64,000 nucleotides of DNA from positions 95,373,338-95,437,337 of the forward strand of contig NC_086247.1 in NCBI RefSeq assembly GCF_021018805.1. Direction: 5' to 3'. Of the stretch, positions 47,501 through 59,800 are shown in pieces. A program made the translations under genes and the position numbers. This stretch comes from Prinia subflava (Eukaryota; Chordata; Aves; Passeriformes; Cisticolidae). Under the pieces are notes generated by a model. That model had not been told where the DNA came from, did not search any database, and worked only from the letters and a program-made list of their open reading frames with translations. Every line of letters starts with the position of its first letter. The stretch's first letter is position 1.

Positions 47501-50500
47501 TGCAAAAACTAAACCTAATTTTAATCCTTCTCAAGGATAATTATGAAAACTTATCCAATGCAGACTAACTAGAAAATCCTTACAGACTGCCTAGTCTGTA
47601 AATAGATCCTGAGCAATGAACTTGGTAAACCTGGGGTACAATTACACAAAAAGCTGAAGACTTTCTATGACCGGGCATTATTTTATAATTTAACAAGTTA
47701 AAATTGGTAAGAATTAGCATTTAAGTAACCAAGGAACTGCACTAATTGCTGCAAACACACCTTAGTGTGCAAGCTTTAATAGCATATATAGGAAGATATA
47801 AATATCAAGAGTATTACCCCCAAGGAAGCATAAGTAGAGCTTCTGATTGCCTTTGAGACAACTGTTAACTAAAGCAGAGAAACAACAGACAGAACTCTGA
47901 AGATTATGAGATTATTTTTATACTAGTTAAAGTTTTTTAAATTACTGATTTCTATCAGAACATTTTATAAGCTATAAACCCCAAAAAGAATACTTAAAAA
48001 AGACTCAAGCAAACAAACAATATTGAAAAAAAAATTAAGTTGAACACCAAGGAACAAAGATTTGATACTTATTGCCAGAACCACTTCCTACCTGGCATGG
48101 TCCTCCGTATGCCAAACTTTTTCCTTTTTGATACAAAGTACACAAGTTAGTGTATTCCACACTGTCTGTGTCACAAACAGGATCCCGTGTCTGGTCACAA
48201 TTTAACTGCCTTGGTACACATTCATGCTGGCTGCATTCGAACTTCTCAAAACTGGTCAAGCAAACTTGTTTCTTTGGTATGCACCTGCAGAAAGTCATAA
48301 TAATTTCATGTCATGTCATGGGATTTTTTTTTTTTTTTTTTTACATCTTAGAATTTTGAGGGAAAATATTTTCAGTGAAATTTTCTCCAGTGCTTTAGAG
48401 CTAACTGGTTCTGCAGAGCTGCAGGAAATACAAGTGATAAAACACTCTGAATAGCCCATTTCAGGTCACATATACAAACCTGGAACAGTTTCACACCATG
48501 TTAGTCAATGTATGTCAACACAACTACAGTTTCCACTAATATTTATCTTTTACCAAGTATTTTTCAATGGATTATTGACAAAGGCTTGGCTAAACTTCTT
48601 ACCTACTCCCATACTTCATTTTGTAAGTGAATATTTAAGAACAGCTAGGCAAGAGAAAACATGGAAAAAGCAAGAAAAAAAGATTCTATTGCAGAGGTCT
48701 AGTCTTACCCTTCTCTGAGAAAGGGGTGAAAACAAGACCTACCAAATTATATGGTTTCAGTTACAAATATCTAATTGGATTCTAGCTTTGGAGGTTCAGA
48801 ATATTGTACAACATCCCATCTAGAGGATGACTGCAAACAAGCAGAAAAATCCCACATTTACACTTTCTTGGCATCCATTCCTCTACGGCCTTCACTGACA
48901 AGTACAGACAGAAAAACAGCACAAATTCTTTCCCCTTTGTATTAAACATCCTTCAATACCTTCCACGATCTTATCTGCAAAACATTTGGCATAGGCCCAG
49001 CAAGGCACCCCTCTGCTAGAGAAATGCCAGCCAGTGCAGTTTGCTGAACAGGCTGATGAAAGGTCTCATGGCCTCTCTGGACAACCCCCTCCTTCCATAA
49101 ATTACAGCAGTGCTGCCACCACTGGATAATGCACAATATGTCCTTATTCTCTCTGAGTGCTGTGCTCCCATGCATTACAGACATGCCTTTGATATTAGGG
49201 AAGGCTCGGAAATTCTGAGATTTAAACACAAGTGGAATGTAAGATCCTAAATAGATTCCAAGTGCATCGGGGCATTTTCAGATGAGCATGTTCAGTTTGA
49301 ACTACATTATCAAACTGACCCAGAAAAATGTATTTTGTACAGTCCTTTACTGAAACTACAAGTTGAGGTTCTAAGCATAATGGTTTTTTGAAAAACTGGA
49401 AAGCCTCTATGTACACTCTGAATTTCAAACATAAAAAAAAAGAAATGTTTATCCACAATGCAGCTTTGAGATTCCAGTTTTGAATGCCATTATGGCTGTA
49501 ACAGCTACAAAACTACAGTGTTTTCTCAGTATTTTTATGCATCATGGCATTTTAAGTGCAGAAAAAGGAAAAAAACCCTAAAGTTGCAACAATCAGCTTT
49601 CATGAAAGCACAATATTACACAACTTATTTTGATGGCTTTCTTTCAAAACAGAAAAATGCACCCATTCAAATGAGACTGTAGTATTGCAAAACTCTGAGA
49701 AAATTGAAGACAGAGACCAATATTGTGAGCCACATACTTTGATCTCTGTAAGAAGGGTCAAGCATACTTTTGTTGTTATGTATTTGTCTATGCAGATTTT
49801 GCTTTTCTTGATATTGAAAAGAGATTGTACAGACATAATTTTCACAAGATTTAAGTTTATGAAAAAGAAGTGTGATTGATATTTTCCTATTTTAGAGTCA
49901 AAAAGCACAGATTACTTGGCTGAATAAGCAAGACTGACTCCAAGTCTTGAATTCAGATCTGTAAACTAGTAAAAGAAGGTGTGAAACAAAGTAGTAAAAT
50001 GACAGTTATTGCCATTTTGACAAAATCTGATTCTCCCACTTTTGAAAGTGTACATAAAGTCTCTTTTATTGCTAAATTGAGATCTGTATAATGAATTTAA
50101 TTGACACAGAACTACAAAAATGCAACCAAGAACTGTCAGTTATTACAATCCAATATTACTATGACAAATAAAAAGCAGCTACTTCAAACAGTTATTTTTC
50201 TTGGAATAGCCCCAAAGTAGAATGTTACAATATACAATACATTCAAAGAACACGTAAATCTGCTTTATGAGTGGATGAAGCCAAAGAAAACTGGAAAAAT
50301 GTTCTGCTTTTACCTTTGATTTTTATTACAAGGGTTTGGGTTGCAAGGATCCTTGGAAATACACGATCCAAATTCAAACTGGTTGTCCTGGAGCCCAACG
50401 CAGCGAGCTATGCATGCGCTGGGATACGTGCGCCCATTCTGGCCACAGACTGGGACAAACTGGTCCACACAGTTACAGGGCAAACCTGCAAGAGCAATAC

Positions 50501-53500
50501 ACAGAACAGGGACTGGGTGCACACTCATTTTCCATGACACAAGGCGCCACTGAGGCGTCTCTGTCTTCACCCCTTTCCTCCCACCTGTCATTTAGCAACA
50601 CTGGAGCACACAGGCACTTACAAGGAGCAGGAAGGGAAATTTGTGTCTTGCCTCTTTGCTCATTCTACTCAGCTTTCTCTGTTTTTCCACTAAACACCTT
50701 ATCTCTCATCCTTAGTGCATCCTGTCTATTTATTTTTATGTATTACTTGAGATTTTGTTTTTCTGTATTGAGTTTCTTTTTTAAAGTATGTGCTTTTCTT
50801 GCAGTGCAGGTTGGACGTGAGAAAAATAAATAGTTAAAAAACCCAAAGTAATAAATTATCGGGTGTTTTCCATTAATACAGTATAAAGAATTCAGCTGAT
50901 AATCCCTGCTTTAAAGATACTCAGCCTACAGTTTCCATGGTTTGGAAGGTTACCTGTAAACTTCCGACGTTCATCCTCTGAGCTGTGCTCAGTTAGACAC
51001 TGACGTGTAGAACAAATCAAGTTTCCAGCGAAACAGGAACAGACATTGCAATCTATATGAAAGGATGTTCCATGGCCTTAAAATGAATTAAGTAAATACA
51101 TACAATTAATGCAAATACACCAGAAGACGACATATTCATATGCACTACATAGATACTACATTCTCATTAATTGTTTCTGTAATTTCCCTTTTCAGTATAT
51201 TTTCCCACTGAAATTTCCATCCCTTTTTTTCCAACAGATTTCAAGTTCTGCTTTTGTCACTTAAAGGAAAAGTCTGTTTACATGTGGTTTTGATTAATTA
51301 GTTAACCACAGAAGCAGGCACTTAGTCCTTTCAAAGCCTGTATAAATTAGGTTTTCCGTTTTTTTTTTTTTTTTTTAAGAACAATAAAGTCTGGCTAGCG
51401 AGTTTCATGTTTGCTTAAAGGTAAAGCTTTTATAAAGACACATTCTTCTAAATTAAATTTACATAACACTCCTAACTCCTAAACTTTTAGTCTCACACAC
51501 ATTGCACAACTTGTATGTGTTTGTCAAGAGGTAAACATGCCAATACTTCATTCCAACCTTCATTGGATTGGAATGTATTTTATAAGTCAGTAACATTTTT
51601 ACACCTGAATCTAAGAAACTTAGGGGTATTTTCTTCAATTAAGCAGCTCCAGTTCAGTTTTCTGACCTTTCCATATGACTGCCCTTCACTGTGATGTACA
51701 TTTTGTATCAATCGATTCATGTTGATGACAGACTCTGATTTATCTGTACCCAAACTGGTTATCAAAGACTACCAATAAATACACAATTCTTGAGGAAAAT
51801 GTAATAGTAATTGTGCCTTACAAAATAAGATTATATCTTCTCATCTCTCTTCAAAGGGTTGAGATTGAGGATTAGAATTTTTAAGAAAATATTACACAGG
51901 CACAAGGAAACCCCTCAGCACTGGAGCAATTCAGAGACAAATGAGGGCAGAACAAGAGGGGATGGGAGAGGAAGCCTCTGTAGCACTAAAAGCTCTCTTT
52001 ACACCACAGTACAACTCAAAGGATGAAGGAATTTGCCAGTAGGGAAGAAGAAAAGCTTAAAATGTAATGCCAAACACAGGATCTCAGGTGATTCTTCGGA
52101 GTACCTGACTCAAGATCCACCTGAAAACTGTGCAGGGCTATTGTCTTTCACTGTCAGAGTGCAAACAGCAATTGGCTGGAATCAACTGACAACACAAAAA
52201 ACCCCAGCATCATTCAAAACATTCAGGGTTGTTTTCTTTATAGAGAATGGTTTTAAAAAACACAGTTCAGATTTTATGTCTAAACCCTGGCTTTTTACAA
52301 GTGACATATAAACCAATTAAATATAGTCACTGCAAAATATTTACACGGTGACCATAAACTTAATTCTTTGCTTTTTAATATCTAACGCATCACCTAACAA
52401 ATCTGCAACCTAGTAATTTTTATCTTTTATTACATAATAGCCAGAGTCTTAATCATGAGAAATACTTCATGAGTCACCAGGTAAAGGAGGAAGGTGTCTG
52501 GTTTTGGGGTTGTGGTAGTTTGTTTTTAAATGGACAGCACTTACTGAATACCTACAGCTACACATATTGTTCTGGTTACCAGAACAAGTGAGGGCTGTAC
52601 ACTGTGCAACCATAAAACACAAATACAGCATCAGATATTTTTGTGATTATTTTCACCAATAATCAGAAAAACTGCAAGTTTCCTTGGATAGAATGGCCCA
52701 TAAAAAGTTACAGTCACCATTTAAAAACTCTTATTTGTTAACAACTGCATCTTAAAAATATCTGCATTCACCAGATACTTTCTACAACTGCCCATCAAAT
52801 ATATTGTTAATGTTAAGATGTTTTCAGTGTTCTGCTTCAATGGACAAATAGTACCAATTCTGGAAAAAAAAAAAGTTTTAAGTATGTTTGGCTGCCTTTT
52901 ATATTCCTTGTACAAACAACAACAACAACAAATTCCCCATTCCATTCCATGGACTACTGCAGGCAGACTTTCCTGAGTGATGAAAATAATTGTACAATTG
53001 ATTATTTAGCTTGACTTGGTATCTTTTGTGAGGAAGAAATATCCCAATTTCCTGCTCTTTCATTATTTAGGGTTTAGTCCTAATCTGAAAATTATGTTTG
53101 TGACAAACTACAATTTTGGACTCATGAGACATCTTTAACTTGCTTTAGCTCTGCTTGGACAACAGTCTGACAGTAGTTTAAAACGGCTGATTTACAGTCA
53201 CTAAACAGGGAAGAGGGAAAAAAGGGACTGGTTCAGTGTAGACAGGTAGCTGGACAGTCTGCCTTTCTCACTGAACCCTACACTTGATCACCACAACCTA
53301 TCCTGTATTTTTATCCAATCCTATTTTTACACTTTTAGGAAGTGTGCTTCCTACTCTGAATACGTGCATGAGTACAAACAAACCTTAAGCTGGATGACAC
53401 CAATAAATAGGGAAAGAGGTCTTTGTGCCAACCACTGGAGTGGGAACACAAACCTTGGGAATTCATGGGTCCAGATGCCACAAGCCACTGAAAGGAAGAA

Positions 53501-56500
53501 AAAAAGCCCCAACAAATCCATAACAACCCCCCACCAACCATTTGGAGCTAGTAAAGAAACCACTCCATGCTAAAAAGAAATGGTGTACTGAGAACACCCT
53601 TCACACAGGACTGTGATTGAATGAGATTGTTCAGTTCTGACAGTTCAGTACTCATTTCAACAATGGAACCCTCCAGCATATGTAAGACTTAACCCAATAT
53701 TAAATATAGGGATGCAATCATCAGCTTTTGTATATTATCATAAAACAAATTCAGAATTCAGATCCTCTGAGTCTTCTCATGTAGCTCAAAATTCATTAGG
53801 TAAGGAGCAGGTGCTGGATGCATCACCGCTCTGTTACTTACTTTTCCTTTGTCCTCCAACAATGCATGACTTCTGGAGGTCAACACAGCGCATTTCCATA
53901 CAGTTCTCCAGCAATCCACTCTGTCCACAGGTACAAATCTTGTAACACCCAACATCACCAGCTGAGGATGGAACTTGGATAAGCGTACCTTGTCGGACAA
54001 TAAAGTCGGAGGCTTCTCCCAGTTTGCAGCCTGCATACAAGGAAAAAAATAGCTCATAAGTAGTAAACACAGGGGCAACTGCCACTACTGAAATGAATTA
54101 CTACAGTGACTTTCAAAAAACATAAGATGTTCTTGAGCAGCCTTACTCTTGCCCTTAAATTCACCCATTTCATAGAGGCAGCAACAGTAAAAATGGAGGA
54201 TAGTTGCTTTAGATGAAGTTCTGAAGTACCTGTAAAGATGTTACTTTTGAGAAATAGACTTGAAATTACAATAATTCTCAAGTAATTGAATTTTCCAGCT
54301 CTGTAGTAGTATGAAACATGTTATATGACAAATACTACACATGCTTCAGTCTCTCCAATAAAGAATTTGAATTAAAGGGTTTCAAGCAAAGCCCAGTCAT
54401 TTCCCCTCTCTCACATATTTTATTGTGCCTTTCTTCTCTACTTGTATCTCTTAAGTGAACACTGAAGGATTCTTAGAAGTAGATGTGAAGAGGGGAGAAA
54501 GGGAGAAAAAGGAGGAGAAGTGGATTTAAAAAAGAAGGGGAGGGGGAGGAGAGGTTCTGAGATTCGATGAGAGGTTCTAAGATTTGATGAGAGGGAGAAG
54601 GAGAGGGAGAGGGAGAGGGACAGGGACAGGTTTTAAGAATTGCAAGGAAAAATAATAAAATAGCAGAAATAACCCTACAAGGGGTGAACCGCAACAACCC
54701 CCCTGAAACTTTCAGCAAATAAAAACACTGAATTTAAACATAAAAGTCACTTTCCAACCTTCAGAGGAAGCAAATTGTCTCTTCAAAAGCTCTGTGTGAG
54801 CTTATTTTCAGATGACTGTGAATGACTTTTGCAGCAAGTGAAGACAATACAACCTCTATAGTAATAAGGCTCAGCTTTCCAGGAAAACAAGAATATTTTT
54901 AAGGGTCATAAAAGCATAACCAAAACAATGTCCCTAGGCTCACACAAAGAAAGTTGAAGTCCATCCTTTTTTAAAAAGGCTTTTAAAAGAGCACAAGGAG
55001 AGCAGATGTATGAGTGAAGCAAAATCCAGCTTTCCTCTTTTTATTAGGAACCACTGGGGAAGCTGCTGATCAGCCACAGAACTGCTGGAAGAAAAGAGGC
55101 TCAGGGAACTGATGTGAGACAGCTATGGCAATGTTCTCTATCACCTCCTCTAGAAAGGAGGCTGCGCCACGCAATTCAGTGTAAAAATCAGTGTTGCTCT
55201 CGCTTACACACGTGTTCAAGTGGTCACTACATGCACAGTTTCCACTCCGCTTCAAGAACCACAGCAAACCCCTCAGGTCACTGAATGGCAGCTTCTGCTT
55301 TAAAGGAAAAGGGAAAACTGTGGCAAGCACTACCAGTGCCTAGGGCAGAACAATGAAGGGGTTGTACAAGCTGGACATTGCAGAGTCTCACAGCTTCTTT
55401 AATAGGTTTGATCCACCCAACCCCACCATTTCAAAGATAGGTACCTGAAACTTATGCTGCGTGAGGCTCCCTGCCCAGTCAGCTCACATTTACACACGAT
55501 GCAGAGGTTAGACAACACAAGTGTCCTAAAAAAGCAGTTCCCAAATGACCATACGTGTCTTTCTGGTGAGCTGCAACCACATTAGAAGTGTCACTGAAGG
55601 GAGCAGAACAGAAACACCATCGGCTGCATATCCAGAGGTCTTTGGTGGGAGGGGATGGGTGTTGGGTCAGTGGGAGGGGCGCTGTGGCACTGTGCATCTC
55701 TCGGTTCCTCTGGGCTGTATTCGTCTCTTTTTGTTATCTCACTTTTCATCATCAGCACCATCATAACTATTAAAACTATTTACTTTACTTCAGTGACTAA
55801 ACTGTTCCTCCCCAGGCCAGAGGGGAAATGAGTGAGCGGCTGTGTGGTCCTCAGGTGCCAGCTGCGCTAAATCCTGGCACAGCAATTCACTTTAAAACCT
55901 TCAACAACATTTCAATGACGTGTTTATCGGCAAAATTCAGAAAAAGAGAAGCCTAAAAAACCTTACCTGGCACACACAAATATGGAAGACACAGCTCTCC
56001 AGATTGACATCCTTTTCGATTTACTTCACACAGTTGATTAGCTGCACATGGGTTTGGATTACATGGATGTGTGACATCTTCTACAATGTTGCCTAAAGAA
56101 CTTGGGCCTGAAAACACAATATACATCATCTACACTGATTTAAATGAAGTTTATTTTTCATCAGCAGAACCTAGCATTTTTTATGTCCAGTAAAATCATA
56201 TTTTTGACAATTCTGTGATTTTTTTAACTTTAATTGTAGATGTAGAAGCTTGCTATGACCAGGTAGTTAACTTGTTACAATAGTTTAATCCTCAGTCCTG
56301 CAAATAATGACCTGGATGATCCTTCACACGCAAAATATATTTCCTTTATCTTGTCTGCCCAATAATTTTCTAGCCCAATACAAGAAGGAATAGAAGCAAT
56401 GAACTATGGCAACTTGAAAATTCCAATTTTCTCTAATACATTAAATAAAATGTCTCAAATTCAATATAATTTTCTTTAAAATTACTAAAAGTAATGACAA

Positions 56501-56827
56501 ACATTCACAATATCATGATTTCTAATTTTGTTGCATAGGTATGTCAGTACTTACTCAGGTAAGTATCCAAAGGTATACAATTCTCCAAGTCATCTGTTGG
56601 AGACAAGAGTTCACAAATGCTCTCAGCTGAGTGGCCTTCAGGGAATCTATTATGATCTCCACACTTCTTCAGTATTTCCACACAATCTGATCTACAGATA
56701 AATAAAGAGACAGAACTTCATGAAGACTACTTGAACAAAAAAGGGCTTATATGAAAAAGATTTCTTTCCATATTATTCCCTTTCCTAAATCCACAACTTT
56801 CCTGATAAGCCTCACAGCAGAGTGTTT

Positions 56828-56867
<40 letters not shown>

Positions 56868-59800
56868 GCTACATTTCATGTAGGAGGGAGGAACAAATTT
56901 GTGACACAGACAGAAACTACTGCTTGTACTACTCCTCTTTGACTTTGGGCTTGGTGATCTTCATTTTCTAAGGCATCATATGCATGTCTTCCAAGACCAA
57001 GCATTTCCTTCATTTACTAATGTCTAACATGGGTTGAACTCTACCTCCCTACCTACACTATTAGTTGCTCTTTTTTCTAAAAGAAAATCACCTTACTCAC
57101 CTACTCTCAAAACTTATTAAAAAAACCCCAAAACCCAAACCTTTTTTTTTCAGACCTTTCTGTCACCTGAAAGTTATCAGTTGATCTCAAAACCAAAAGA
57201 AAGGAAAGGTTTAAAACACCACAGAGAGCAAAAAAACCACAAACCTTCAAGAAATCTTTTTTCTTTCACTTTACAATGCAAGCATATACATCCATCTCAT
57301 TAACAAGCATCTTCATTTACAGTGATGGAGATTCAAGCAATGGCAACCATGCAATAGAGATTCAAGCAATGGAAACCATGCAATTTCATATTCCTTACAT
57401 GTTTGCCTCGCCATGCTTTCCTAACGTAGCAAACACAGTCCTACAGCTTTTTAGTTTTCGTTGAAATCCTTAGTAAAACCTCTAAAATGGTTTTTGTTTT
57501 CCCCACAGTACTTACTTGCAGATAATACTTCCTCTAGATTTGCTGTGACAAGGTTTAATCTGCAGGGAGCAGGCAATTGCCTTCCACATTTCTGGTTGGC
57601 ATTTTTTAATATCAAGCACAGGAATATTTATGAATGGCATCTTAATACTCCCTTTTTCCCATAGCTTCATGTCATTCATGGCTCCCTGGTCTGACTGAGT
57701 ATTGCAGCTTCTAAAAAGTTCTGTTGGTCTTAAAAAGAGAAGGTAAGATATAGCATGTATGAAAGAAAAAGAAAATACCACACATTTTCCCTTTTCACCG
57801 TATGAACTCCACATCCTTCATATGGCTTTCTTTTTGTGGTATACAAGCAATTAATCCCTCCCACGGTAAAGCAAGGACAGAATCAATTTGAAATCTGTTT
57901 TTAAAGAAGATAAGGTCTTTAAGACTCAAGGCTGAAATTCCCTTCTCACTTGTATCTCTTAGATGAAGTAGCACTTTAATATTTCTCACCTGAAGCTGAC
58001 TTAGGAGCAAGTATCTTAGACAGCCCAAATATCTATGTAAATGTTTCTTGGTGAATCACTAATGCAACTTGATTTATCTTTTATATTTAGCCAGGCTTGG
58101 GATTCTCCTACTCATACAACACTCATGCCACTACATACAATTTGGAAAAAAAAAAAAAAGGCCAGTGATCTCTAATACCTAAGAAAATTTAGGAGATTTT
58201 TAAAACTCTAACTGTAACCTTGCAATTACTTCCACCCACCAGTTTTAATTAATTTTGTCCTATAGAGTACAAACCCACAGAAACATCTCTGCAAATAAGG
58301 AATTTTGAAAATGAGTAACATGTAAATTTAACTAACACTTTTACCTTATTTATAATATACAATATTCCAGTAACCATGACTTACTTGTCTATGCGGTAAG
58401 ACAGAGGAATATGCAGAGGTAATACACAGTGACATTTTACAAGTTCACGGGTTAACTTTTATTCTTCTAAATTTTGTTACATCTGTTGCTAAATACATTT
58501 CCAAATGTTCATTCTAAAGAAAAACTACTTATTTTCAAATTAACTAAAACCATATTTGCAGAAAGAAAGCTACATACAATCTCAAAATAAGTCTTAAAAA
58601 CATTTCATTTTATTTTTGAAATCAAAGCATAGGAATTCCTTTATAAAATATTCAGTGTCTCTCTCCTACCTGTTATTAAAATTAGTGCAGTAAGTAAGAT
58701 TTCTACAGCCCAGCTGACAAGGTTCTCGAACATCTGCTAAACAGGTCAACATGGAAACTTCAACTGCATTATACTCACAAAAACGATCAAATTCTTGCCA
58801 GCTCTGTGAATTGCCCCAGCTCGTGCTATAAAGTTTAGTGCAGAGCTCTCTGAAAACGAAAAAGAAATAGAGATGAAGAAAATAAAATTAAAAGAACAAC
58901 AGTCATTCAGATATAGCCCATCACTTTGCTGCTCACAACAGCCTCTGCTCACCACAGAGGATAGATTAGAGCCCACAAAGTCTGCAAGGGTACCCAAAAG
59001 TAGTGCTCAAAGCAAAAAACCCATTTTGCTTGCGAATGTCAGCACATCTTTAAGCTAGTAAGACCAAAAGACTTCAGGATATAAAATTGCAATATCCAAT
59101 AAAAATGTAACAGTTGGAAACCTGAACTTACAACTTTGAGATGAAAACTATGCCAGCTAATTTTACTGGTAATAAATCTAAGTTGACATCACAACAAACA
59201 ACTTCTAATCTCATTCTTCAGCTGCAAATCACACTTTCTCCTCCTACAGAAATGGCTGTCAAGCAAAATACACTCCTTCTTTTGCCCTGATGTTTGAAAT
59301 AGCCATACTGTTTGCTGCTTTTGTTTGAGATGTTTCCTGGTGTCAGCAATACTCAGTTCACTTTGTTCATGGCAATGTCCTACAAACTACAACTATTCCC
59401 ATCCCAAGGTATGGAACTTCATTGTACTATTAGATCTCCTGCCTATTAAAAACTTGATAAAAGAATCCATTTTAGAACTCACTGTCAAAGCAAGGAACTA
59501 AAAGATACTTTATTAACTATCCTATGCTACAATGTTGTAAGAAATAATGTAATTCCAGGGCTGTACTACAAAACTCATTAAAGATCCTGCTGCATTCAAG
59601 CGATGTTGTTACTGGAAACTTTGATATAAAAGGAAGTAACAGCTCAAAAATGTTTGCCACTTATTCCGACATACCGATGCATTTAAAATGCAATTATCAT
59701 CTATTTTTAAAGTGGGCAGAAAAGCATCCTAGACTAAAAATACCTCAATAATTTGCAAGCATGCAACAGTTTGCTGAAAACCTTTGTTTTTCTAAATGTC

